5,749 nucleotides of DNA from DASVUC01 sp036387255 (GCA_036387255.1 DASVUC010000205.1:1-5749), one strand, 5' to 3'. Positions 1 through 5,749 are shown, counted from the first letter of the stretch. The notes: generated from the sequence alone by a model not told the origin. Numbers and translations: made by a program.

Positions 1-3
1 CCG

Positions 4-765
4 CTATGGCCGCCCCGTCGACTGCGTCGTCGTCGACAACCGCTCCGCCCGCCGCGGCGGCTTGAACGCCCCGGCCGCCAGCTCCGCGTTCAGTTCCACA
101 TTCCGTAAATCCACCTGCACCGCTCCCGCCTCGCTGTCGGCGACGATCCGGCGAGGCCAAGGCACGTCGCTCACCATCTCATACCGCTCCAGCCTCAGCA
201 CAAAGCGCCTGCGCCCCTCCGCATCGATCATCGTGTAGCGCGTCGGCGTCAGCGTCTGCCGATCCACATCGCACGTCAGCAGCTCCCCATTCCTTTGCCG
301 CTGCGAAAACAACATCACGTCCCCGCGCTCCTGAACATTCAGATCCGCGCTCTGAAAATACCGCCCCATCAACCGCGACAGGGTCCGCGCCAGCTCCCCC
401 GCATTCGCCCCCGCCTTGCGAATATCCTCCGCATGCGACGAGTCTTTGGGAGCGACCAGCCACATCCCCTCGTCATTCAGCGTCAGATCGAAAATCGCCT
501 GCCCAAACTTCCAGGCCCGCACGCGCGCCTTGGTCGGCAGCTCCATCACCATCGCCCCGTCGAATCGTACGGATTCTCCGCCGCCGCGCGTGAGTGTGAT
601 TGTTCCCTCCGCGCTGATCGTCTTCACCCGCTGCGCCTGCGCCGCCAGATACTGCTTCGTCTCATTCAGGCTCATCCGCGGATGCATCGGAAGATTCGAT
701 GTCGCGCGGCACCCCACGAACCCCGCCAGCAACACGAAGCTGATCGTCCACTTCAGCTTCATCAT
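4..765 (-). CDS. LolA/LolB-like (DUF4292-like) outer-membrane lipoprotein, 253 aa
   Basis: The protein starts with a lipoprotein signal peptide: a short basic start (MMKLK), a hydrophobic stretch at about residues 6-18, and a lipobox FVGC with the acylated cysteine at residue 19. The -3 residue is Phe rather than the usual Leu. From about residue 48 it shows alternating beta-strand sequence of the LolA/LolB/DUF4292 type: an A-x-G-x-I-T-L-T strand, a phrase ending in ELPTKARVRAWKFG, then FDLTLNDEGMWLVAPKD. Such proteins form an open beta-barrel half that binds lipid chains. LolA-like proteins recur in aryl-polyene clusters, where they are thought to help carry the lipid-like pigment to the outer membrane, and that is the inferred role here. 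The first ATG (763-765) overlaps the ligase stop as ATGA, so translation is probably coupled; a second ATG follows directly. The stop is TAG at 4-6, so the gene is complete. The exact subfamily is not certain. Confidence 0.8.
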   Translation of the reverse strand: MMKLKWTISFVLLAGFVGCRATSNLPMHPRMSLNETKQYLAAQAQRVKTISAEGTITLTRGGGESVRFDGAMVMELPTKARVRAWKFGQAIFDLTLNDEGMWLVAPKDSSHAEDIRKAGANAGELARTLSRLMGRYFQSADLNVQERGDVMLFSQRQRNGELLTCDVDRQTLTPTRYTMIDAEGRRRFVLRLERYEMVSDVPWPRRIVADSEAGAVQVDLRNVELNAELAAGAFKPPRRAERLSTTTQSTGRP

Positions 766-2225
766 GCTTCAATCAAATGCCGAAGCACTTTCCCCGTCGG
801 CGTCCGCGGAAAATTCTCGCGCATCTCAAAAACCCGCGGCACCTTGTACGCCGTCAACCGCGCCCGCGCAAACCGCGCCAGCTCTTCCGCCGCCGGCGGC
901 TGCTGCTCGTAGCGCGGGATGATCAGCGCCTTGAGCCGGTTCACCGTTTCCGTCAGCGGCACCGAAATCACCACGCACTCCGCCACCGCCGGATGCTCCA
1001 GCAGCAGCTGCTCGACCTCCGTCGGATTGACCTTCAATCCGCCCACATCGATCAGCAGTTTCATTCGCCCCGTGATCGTCAGCTTTCCGCTGGCTGACAA
1101 TCGCCCCACATCCCCGGTCGAAAAAAATCCGCCGGAAATCTCGCTCCCGTCGCCCCCGATGTAACCATCAAACATCGATGGCGCCGAAACTTCTACCTGC
1201 GCCTCCGACCCCGCCAGTGCCGCGGCGCCGCCCGGCGTCACCGTGCGAATCTCCACATCCCGCATCGGCATTCCCGCGCTGCCGGGGTCGAAATCTCGGC
1301 CATGCGGATCGTTGAACGTCACCGAACCAATCTCCGTCGCCCCGTAAACCTGTCCGATCCGCAGATTGAATCGCCGCTGCACCATCTCCGACACCGGCAT
1401 CGGGAGCACCGATCCGGCGGAGTACGCCAGCCGCAAAGTTGGGAAGCTTGCGCCGCTGGGCACCAACCTTCCGATCATTTCGAAAATGCTTGGCACCCCC
1501 GGAAACACCGTCACCCCCGCCGACTGCAACTGCTCGATCACCATCGCAAGGTTAAACGTCGAGCAAAGGTTCACCGTGCTCCCCGCCAGCAGCGGCGCAA
1601 GCAATCCATGTTCGACGCCATAACTGTGACACAGCGGCACCGTCGACAGCACGACATCGGTACCAGCGAAATCAATCGCCTCCACCATGTTCCGCCCCAC
1701 CGCGTCAACCGAACGACTTGACCGCCGCACCACACCCGGCCGGCCCGTGGTGCCGGAAGTTTGCAGAAGAAGAGCCGCTCCCCCACCCGCCGGCGCGTCA
1801 ACCTTCGCGAAACCTTCGGCTGGATCCTCCAAACTGTCTATGGGAATGCGCACAGGCACACGCTCGCGCAAGATCTCCAGCACGCGCTCAACCCCAATGA
1901 TTGCCGCCGCACCACTCGTTTCCGCCGCCCGAACCAGCTCCGGCCGCGCCGCATCCGGTGAAAACGGAAACACGCTGCACCCCGCCAGCAGCACCCCGCA
2001 CAATGCGATCGGAAACTCAATCACGTTCCCGCAGCAAAGCATCACCACCGCGCCGCGCGGCAGCGACCTTCTGAACCCCTCGGCCAATCGCTCCGCGCGC
2101 TCCTGCAACTCCGCATACCTCAGCCCCCGCCCCTCCCCGCCCACTTCGCGCACCGCAATCTTCCCAGGCACATCCCGACCATGCCGCGCCAGCGCTTCCA
2201 GCAGTTGCATCGGCGCATCGCTCAT
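762..2225 (-). CDS. AMP-forming acyl/aryl ligase (ANL superfamily), 487 aa
   Basis: This ANL adenylating enzyme would convert a carboxylic acid to an acyl-AMP and pass it to CoA or an acyl carrier protein. The core motifs appear in order: P-loop TSGTTGRPG at residues 156-164, PLCHSYGVEHG at 197-207, VYGATEIG at 293-300, STGD at 369-372, ITGRMKLLIDVGGLKVNP at 384-401, and PRTPTGKVLR at 473-482, whose Lys479 matches the catalytic C-terminal lysine. The P-loop lysine (usual TGxPKG) is Gly here. Length is normal to slightly short. The start was chosen at ATG 2223-2225 because it opens the conserved domain, overlaps the preceding stop as ATGA, and has GGAGG 10 bases upstream; the frame stays open upstream to 2708, but that part only shadows the flavoenzyme gene. 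Next to a chorismatase, hydroxybenzoate is the likely substrate, as for the ligases of aryl-polyene and xanthomonadin clusters. The substrate is inference; a fatty acid or another aryl acid is possible. Confidence 0.88.
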   Translation of the reverse strand: MSDAPMQLLEALARHGRDVPGKIAVREVGGEGRGLRYAELQERAERLAEGFRRSLPRGAVVMLCCGNVIEFPIALCGVLLAGCSVFPFSPDAARPELVRAAETSGAAAIIGVERVLEILRERVPVRIPIDSLEDPAEGFAKVDAPAGGGAALLLQTSGTTGRPGVVRRSSRSVDAVGRNMVEAIDFAGTDVVLSTVPLCHSYGVEHGLLAPLLAGSTVNLCSTFNLAMVIEQLQSAGVTVFPGVPSIFEMIGRLVPSGASFPTLRLAYSAGSVLPMPVSEMVQRRFNLRIGQVYGATEIGSVTFNDPHGRDFDPGSAGMPMRDVEIRTVTPGGAAALAGSEAQVEVSAPSMFDGYIGGDGSEISGGFFSTGDVGRLSASGKLTITGRMKLLIDVGGLKVNPTEVEQLLLEHPAVAECVVISVPLTETVNRLKALIIPRYEQQPPAAEELARFARARLTAYKVPRVFEMRENFPRTPTGKVLRHLIEA

Positions 2226-3559
2226 CCCGCCGCCGCCTCCATCGCGCCCAGCGACGCCGGCAGTTCTGCGTCCGTTTCCACAAGCGAGCATACCCTTCGC
2301 CGCGGACACAGCGCCACGAACTTCTGCATCCGCACGCACATGTGGAAGAACCAAAGCCTCCACCGCAATTGAAACGGCGGCCGCGGAAACACGTGCCCCG
2401 CCAGCACCGAGATAATCGCGTTGTGCACCTGGAGCGGCCCCTGGCCGTTCATGAACAGCTCGCGGAAGCTGTGGCGGTAATACGCGCGGATCAGGCCCCA
2501 GAAAATCCCCGTGCTCCCGCTCACGAACTTCCGATACGCCCCCTGCGCCGCCGCCGGTTTCTTCTCGCCGCGCAAAATGCCGATCGTCTGCTTCGCCGCC
2601 TCCGTGGCTCCCATCATCGCCAGCGTCACACCGGTGGAAAAAATCGGATCGAGAAAGCATCCCGCATCGCCCACCATGAAATACCCTGGCCCCGCATGGG
2701 GCGAACACGTGTACGAAAAGTCCGAAAGCACCCGATTCTTCAGCGGCCCCGTCGCGTTGCGCATCCGGTGCCTAACCACCGGACACCGTGCAATCGCCCA
2801 CTCCAGCACCCGATCGCTCGGCACATTCAGCGTCTTGGTGAAATGCGGATGCGTCACAAAACCAACGCTCGTCTTCGTCTCATCCAAACCGATGATCCAG
2901 AACCACCCCTCCTTGGTCATGATGATGGTGGGATGCCCGGTCGCCGTGCCCGGCAAGCGCTCCACGTTGTGGAAGTGTTCGAAGTACGCCACCTTCTGCA
3001 ATTCCGGATCATCAAAGTTCCGTCGCGTCCCCAGGTGCCTTCCGACGATGGTCGAATGCCCGGAGCAGTCCAGAAGAATGCGGCCCTTCAGCGTCTTCTC
3101 GCCGATGGAGACTTCCACCGCGCCGTCTTGCAGCCGCAGGATCTCCTTCACCGTCACATCTTCCCGCACCTCAGCGCCAGCCTTGCGCGCCTGATCCATC
3201 AGCATCTGATCAAAAGGCGCACGTTCGATGTTGAACACCAGCGAGCCGGGAATCAACCCATTATCAAACGTGAAGCACATCGACTGGTGGTCATCCCCCA
3301 TGGCGAATTCCGCCCCATACTTCGGCAGGTGCGGGAGCTTCTGCAATTCTTCCCACAGCCCGATCTCTTTCAGCAGCGTCGCATTCCGCGGCAGGATCGA
3401 TTCACCAATGTGGAACCGCGGAAACTTCACCTTCTCCAGCACGACCACCTTGTATCCCGCCCGCGCAAGCAGGAGCGCCGACGTACATCCCGCGGGCCCG
3501 CCCCCAGCAACGATCACGTCATAATCAACAGCAGCAGCCGAAGCGGTAGGGGAGTTCAT
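2222..3559 (-). CDS. FAD-dependent oxidoreductase, flavin-halogenase-like, 445 aa
   Basis: The N-terminus has the Rossmann dinucleotide fold of class A flavoproteins: DYDVIVAGGGPAG with glycines 19, 21 and 24, and Glu42 ending the second strand (VVVLEK). FPRFHIGESILP at 47-57 is typical of flavin-dependent halogenases and the related geranylgeranyl-reductase group. Lys80 in LPKYGAEF falls where halogenases have their catalytic lysine (K-x-G-G-T-F). GWFWIIGL at 218-225 corresponds to the halogenase motif WxWxIP, but the proline is Gly. GDAGCFLDPIFSTGV at 297-311 is the second FAD-binding motif. The ATG at 3557-3559 is preferred; an upstream start at 3607 would overlap the chorismatase and add 16 residues that do not look like part of the fold. 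The gene follows the chorismatase by 25 bases and overlaps the ligase by ATGA. Likely roles are halogenation (xanthomonadins are brominated) or hydroxylation/oxidation of the aryl head group. The altered motif leaves true halogenase activity open. Confidence 0.85.
   Translation of the reverse strand: MNSPTASAAAVDYDVIVAGGGPAGCTSALLLARAGYKVVVLEKVKFPRFHIGESILPRNATLLKEIGLWEELQKLPHLPKYGAEFAMGDDHQSMCFTFDNGLIPGSLVFNIERAPFDQMLMDQARKAGAEVREDVTVKEILRLQDGAVEVSIGEKTLKGRILLDCSGHSTIVGRHLGTRRNFDDPELQKVAYFEHFHNVERLPGTATGHPTIIMTKEGWFWIIGLDETKTSVGFVTHPHFTKTLNVPSDRVLEWAIARCPVVRHRMRNATGPLKNRVLSDFSYTCSPHAGPGYFMVGDAGCFLDPIFSTGVTLAMMGATEAAKQTIGILRGEKKPAAAQGAYRKFVSGSTGIFWGLIRAYYRHSFRELFMNGQGPLQVHNAIISVLAGHVFPRPPFQLRWRLWFFHMCVRMQKFVALCPRRRVCSLVETDAELPASLGAMEAAAG
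2236..2240 (-). promoter_or_regulatory. Shine-Dalgarno site of the ligase gene
   Basis: GGAGG on the minus strand lies 10 bases before the ATG at 2223-2225, inside the last codons of the flavoenzyme gene. It fixes the ligase start and excludes the longer open frame that runs up to 2708. Confidence 0.65.
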
Positions 3560-3570
3560 CAACGTCAACG

Positions 3571-3575
3571 TCCTC
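3571..3575 (-). promoter_or_regulatory. Probable ribosome-binding site of the flavoenzyme gene
   Basis: GAGGA on the minus strand lies 11 bases before the ATG at 3557-3559, in the short gap after the chorismatase stop. The spacing is slightly long, but no equally good site was seen for the alternative start at 3607. Confidence 0.45.
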
Positions 3576-3584
3576 GAAAGAAAA

Positions 3585-4592
3585 CTACAGGTGTGCCAGG
3601 CCCTCAATCTCCGCCAGCAGCTCCTGCCGGCAAAGCTCCGCCTGGATGTATTCCACGCTCAGCAAGCGCGGCATCGCGTTCGTGACAGCGTCAGTGATCT
3701 GGCGCACGTCGCGATTATGCCGGTAGTACACGCGCAAATAGCGATAATGCGACAGCGCCACCTCTAAACCAGCTTGGCTTGTAGGCGGTGCATTTTCCCC
3801 TCTCCCGTACGGGGTTCCCGCGGAGCGGGATGGGAAGGGAAGGGGTGAGGGTCTACTGGCGTCCACCAGCGTGGCCAGATTCTCAAAAGTCTCGTCGAGT
3901 TGCAGCGAGACGCTCTCCACATGCACTGAATCTTCCCCGCAGATGCTCGCCGTCCCGCCAACGAGCAGCAGTTCCTCCTCCGCGTGCTTCACTTTCGTCG
4001 CCCGCGCGAAGCAGGGGGGTAGCGGCCCATACCGCCGCGAATATTTGTAAGCCGCAATTTGCCGCGGATTCTCCACCGCCACGCCAGGCTCGCGCGTCGC
4101 CAGACAATGTATCACCAGGTCGCTTCCCGAATGACCTACGCCCGAAGCCGTCGCCACGTATCGCGAAAATGCATCCGCCGACCCGTACCAATTCTCAAAC
4201 GCGTGGAACCTCCCCGCGTTAAACACCATGTACCGATCGCGCTCCGCATCCATCACCGCATGAATTGCCGGAATGTGATTCCAGAACCGCACCGGATGCA
4301 TCCCCCGAACGCTCTCCCACACCTTCGCGTACGCCTCGCTCGTCGCCCGCTCAAATGATGGACTATCCAGCCAGACCGCCCCCTGCACGCGCACGCTGAT
4401 CAGCATCGCATCCGCGCCGCTCATGATCCTCACGTCGCCGTCGGTCTGCTCTTCCGTCAGCCTAAACGTGGCCTTGATCCACCCCGGCGCAGCCAGCGCG
4501 CGCCCCTCGTCAAGAAAGGCATTTCCAACCGCTGCACCCTTGGCCAACGTCTTCATCGCGTCTGCTGAAACTCTACTTGCACGAACCGTCAA
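3585..4592 (-). CDS. Chorismatase (FkbO/Hyg5/XanB2 family), probable 3-hydroxybenzoate synthase, 335 aa, with in-frame repeat insertion
   Basis: Chorismatases hydrolyse chorismate to a dihydroxycyclohexadiene acid (FkbO) or to hydroxybenzoate (Hyg5, XanB2). Family blocks are seen in order: RFWNHIPAIH at 102-111, FNAGRFHAF at 124-132, VATASGVG at 146-153, ENPRQIAAYKYSRRYGP at 174-190, then PPCFARAT, VGGTASICG at 211-219, YLRVYYRH at 285-292, and the C-terminal ELCRQELLAEIEG at 319-331. From memory of the solved enzymes, the Hyg5 type is marked by Gly240 and Cys327 (both Ala in FkbO) with a catalytic Glu seven residues after the Cys. Here Gly213, Cys321 and Glu328 fit, which predicts 3-hydroxybenzoate. 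Residues about 247-270 are encoded by a palindromic repeat (separate entry). The start is a TTG 9 bases after the ketosynthase stop, with no clear ribosome-binding site; ATG at 4554-4556 (323 aa) is the alternative. The longer form is kept because the N-terminus already seems shorter than in FkbO. Confidence 0.87.
   Translation of the reverse strand: MTVRASRVSADAMKTLAKGAAVGNAFLDEGRALAAPGWIKATFRLTEEQTDGDVRIMSGADAMLISVRVQGAVWLDSPSFERATSEAYAKVWESVRGMHPVRFWNHIPAIHAVMDAERDRYMVFNAGRFHAFENWYGSADAFSRYVATASGVGHSGSDLVIHCLATREPGVAVENPRQIAAYKYSRRYGPLPPCFARATKVKHAEEELLLVGGTASICGEDSVHVESVSLQLDETFENLATLVDASRPSPLPFPSRSAGTPYGRGENAPPTSQAGLEVALSHYRYLRVYYRHNRDVRQITDAVTNAMPRLLSVEYIQAELCRQELLAEIEGLAHL
3793..3852 (-). 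repeat. Palindromic GC-rich repeat, copy 1, inside the chorismatase gene
   Basis: On the plus strand the element opens with CCCCTCTCCC (3797-3806) and closes with GGGGTGAGGG (3842-3851). Inside lie the palindrome CCCGTACGGG (3804-3813) and a perfect 6-bp stem TCCCGC/GCGGGA with a 3-base loop (3816-3830), so the single strand could fold into a branched hairpin. It shares both ends and its orientation with the copy at the right edge of the window. Elements of the form CCCTCTCCC...GGGTGAGGG are dispersed in many high-GC bacterial genomes. This one is translated in frame within the chorismatase as a Pro/Ser/Arg/Gly-rich stretch (residues about 247-270, beginning RPSPLPFPSRSAG), unlike the rest of that protein. 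Confidence 0.75.
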
Positions 4593-4601
4593 TTCAAGCC
4601 G

Positions 4602-5696
4602 CTAGCGCTCGACCGCCGAAAGACTTACGCCCGAAACGACGCCTGTATAATCGGTGCACAAAACCGCAAAATCCCGCTCCAGCGGCTCACCGCGAGCAGA
4701 TCGAGCGCGATCTTCATCAAGCTCCGCCAGGAGCCGAGGCAATCGCCGCGAAACCAGCGTTGCCGCAATGCCAATCATCGGCATAACGCTGAAGCTCTCC
4801 GCAACGTGCCCATAAACGCTCGACACCGTCGCCTGCCGACCCGTTTGCCGAATCCCCAGCAATTCCGCGCGATCAACCCAACTGCTGTTGGCTGATGTAA
4901 CGATCTGCGCCGGATGTCCAAGCTCTTCCAGCACACGTGCCGTGGCCTCGACAGGTGCGCCCGCAACCGTGCGTGCCGAAGCCGTTCGACCGATCCGGCC
5001 CCAGGCCCGACCGCCGCGCTTCTCCATCGACTCCCGCGATTCAAGGATAAGCGTCACCGCCCCGGCCCCAGCCACGAAACCCTTACCTCCGTCAAACGGA
5101 CCACCCACGCCATCTCGGGCATACACCCCACACTGGTTGTAGCTCCCGTTGATCAGATCGTGATACTCCTCCGCCGCTCCGACAATCGCGCGCTCCCACG
5201 CCCCAGACGCAATCCGCGCCGCCGCCAACCGCAGCGCATCCAGTCCCGCCGTCCGTGATCCTATCACCGTCTGGCACGCCCCCTTCAGTCCTTGCATCAG
5301 GCTCAGGTGCGCCGCCGCCGCATTGGGTACCCCTTCCGCGAACATCATCGGGTTCGCCGCCGCGATCCCCTCCTTCACGATCTGCTCGTAGTACGCGGTG
5401 GAGTAATTGGTCGACCCGTGAGTCGAGCCAAGGATGACCGAGCACGTCTCAGCAAACGCCGTCGTGTCCGAAATCTTTGCATCCGTGAACGCCAGCGCCG
5501 TCGCAGCCAGCGAAAGCTTCACATACTCGCTCATCCGCCGCACGCGCCGCGCGTTGAGCAGATGCAGGTAAGCCGATTCCGGAATCGCCCCCACGTCTTC
5601 CGTCAGCGCCCGCAAATCCTCCCGCTGCATCCGCTCAGCAAGCGTCGCCATCGAGTTCACATTCGGCAGCAACACGCCGATCCCCGTAATCAGCAC
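4602..5696 (-). CDS. Beta-ketoacyl synthase-like chain-length-factor protein without active-site Cys, 364 aa
   Basis: The protein has the thiolase fold of KAS I/II enzymes: VLITGIGVLLP at the start, VPNAAAAHLSLMQGLKGA at 123-140, PFDGGKGFVAGAGAVTLILE at 200-219, and VSSVYGHVAESF at 291-302. The nucleophile region reads SRTAG at 147-151, where active enzymes have A-C-T/S-S-G, so Arg148 stands at the Cys position. The first active-site His region (N-A-H-G-T) reads S-A-N-S, giving Asn270; the second His is kept as His297, but the preceding Lys is lost. It is therefore probably not a condensing enzyme but the partner subunit of one, like chain-length factors of type II polyketide systems and the cysteine-less ketosynthase of aryl-polyene clusters. 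At 364 aa it is shorter than typical KAS (about 410). The given start is GTG 5694-5696; the frame stays open through the adjoining repeat to the window edge, so the true start may lie outside. The stop is TAG at 4602-4604. Confidence 0.82.
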   Translation of the reverse strand: MLITGIGVLLPNVNSMATLAERMQREDLRALTEDVGAIPESAYLHLLNARRVRRMSEYVKLSLAATALAFTDAKISDTTAFAETCSVILGSTHGSTNYSTAYYEQIVKEGIAAANPMMFAEGVPNAAAAHLSLMQGLKGACQTVIGSRTAGLDALRLAAARIASGAWERAIVGAAEEYHDLINGSYNQCGVYARDGVGGPFDGGKGFVAGAGAVTLILESRESMEKRGGRAWGRIGRTASARTVAGAPVEATARVLEELGHPAQIVTSANSSWVDRAELLGIRQTGRQATVSSVYGHVAESFSVMPMIGIAATLVSRRLPRLLAELDEDRARSARGEPLERDFAVLCTDYTGVVSGVSLSAVER

Positions 5697-5708
5697 CTCT
5701 TTTGTCTT

Positions 5709-5748
5709 CCCCCTCTCCCGGTACCCCGGGAGAGGGCAGGGTGAGGGC
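5709..5748 (-). repeat. Palindromic GC-rich repeat, copy 2, at the 5' end of the ketosynthase gene
   Basis: The plus strand contains a perfect 11-bp inverted repeat, CCCTCTCCCGG at 5711-5721 and CCGGGAGAGGG at 5726-5736, around a TACC loop, followed by CAGGGTGAGGG (5737-5747). The ends match copy 1 inside the chorismatase gene, in the same orientation, while the middle differs. The element lies 12 bases before the GTG start. On the minus strand its last bases give AGAGGGGGAAG, a purine-rich run that could serve as the ribosome-binding site of the ketosynthase gene. It is open in the ketosynthase frame, where it would read as a Pro-rich stretch ending GYRERGKTKE. The element may continue beyond the window. 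Confidence 0.75.
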
Positions 5749-5749
5749 T

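Larger units (their letters stand above)
4..5696 (-). other. Five-gene operon, putative aryl-polyene/xanthomonadin-like pathway segment
   Basis: All five genes share a strand with junctions of 9 bases, 25 bases, an ATGA overlap and another ATGA overlap, which argues for one transcript. Promoter and first gene are probably to the right of the window, since no promoter-like sequence is visible before the ketosynthase. Chorismatase, aryl ligase, cysteine-less ketosynthase, halogenase-like flavoenzyme and LolA-like lipoprotein together recall aryl-polyene, xanthomonadin and dialkylresorcinol loci. The assignment to that class is inference from the combination. Confidence 0.65.

Noticed and set aside
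1687..2415. Plus-strand open frame of 242 codons opposite the ligase
   Set aside because: Its Ser/Pro/Arg/Ala-rich sequence has no domain-like pattern and lies opposite well-conserved adenylation motifs, so it is a shadow frame.
2226..2708. Upstream extension of the ligase frame
   Set aside because: The extra 161 residues are low-complexity Gly/Arg/Ala sequence overlapping the flavoenzyme in another frame. The ANL domain starts right after ATG 2225, which has its own GGAGG.
2342..3685. Long plus-strand open frame of 447 codons opposite the flavoenzyme
   Set aside because: It is rich in Arg, His, Pro and Gln with no recognisable domain, and lies antisense to a clear flavoprotein. Long antisense frames are expected in GC-rich DNA.
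3783..3854. Repeat inside the chorismatase as evidence for a pseudogene
   Set aside because: The frame stays open on both sides and the C-terminal catalytic block (Cys321, Glu328) is intact, so an in-frame insertion is favoured over a broken gene.
5711..5736. Perfect hairpin as an intrinsic terminator
   Set aside because: No T-run follows the stem on either strand, and on the minus strand it lies immediately before a gene start. A dispersed palindromic repeat explains it better.

Overview
All five genes I can support lie on the minus strand, packed head to tail as one operon read from right to left. The DNA is GC-rich (estimated by eye). The order of transcription is: a beta-ketoacyl-synthase-like protein without its nucleophilic cysteine (4602-5696), a chorismatase of the FkbO/Hyg5/XanB2 family (3585-4592), an FAD-dependent oxidoreductase of the flavin-halogenase type (2222-3559), an AMP-forming acyl/aryl ligase (762-2225), and a LolA/LolB-like lipoprotein (4-765). 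Gaps are 9 and 25 bases for the first two junctions. The last two junctions are ATGA stop/start overlaps. No stretch over about 30 bases lacks a gene, apart from the repeat that fills the right edge. No RNA gene, insertion sequence or CRISPR array was seen.

The gene set looks like part of an aryl-polyene, xanthomonadin or dialkylresorcinol type pigment locus. The chorismatase would make a hydroxybenzoate starter, most likely 3-hydroxybenzoate because it carries the Cys/Gly pair of the Hyg5 type. The ligase would activate it. The cysteine-less ketosynthase would act as the chain-length-factor partner of an active ketosynthase encoded outside the window. The flavoenzyme would oxidise or halogenate the aryl head group or the chain. 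The lipoprotein would help place the hydrophobic product in the outer membrane. This pathway is inferred from family membership. The acyl carrier protein, active ketosynthase, ketoreductase, dehydratase and exporter expected for such a system are not in the window.

The most unusual feature is a GC-rich palindromic repeat of the CCCTCTCCC...GGGTGAGGG type, present twice in the same orientation. One copy lies inside the chorismatase gene and is read in frame, adding about 24 residues to a loop between conserved blocks. The other abuts the start of the ketosynthase gene, is open in the same reading frame, and may supply that gene's ribosome-binding site or an N-terminal extension.

The organism is a diderm bacterium with a high-GC genome, judging from the lipoprotein and the pathway type. 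Planctomycetota (for example Phycisphaerae), Verrucomicrobiota, Acidobacteriota or a proteobacterium are all possible. The sequence alone does not settle this.
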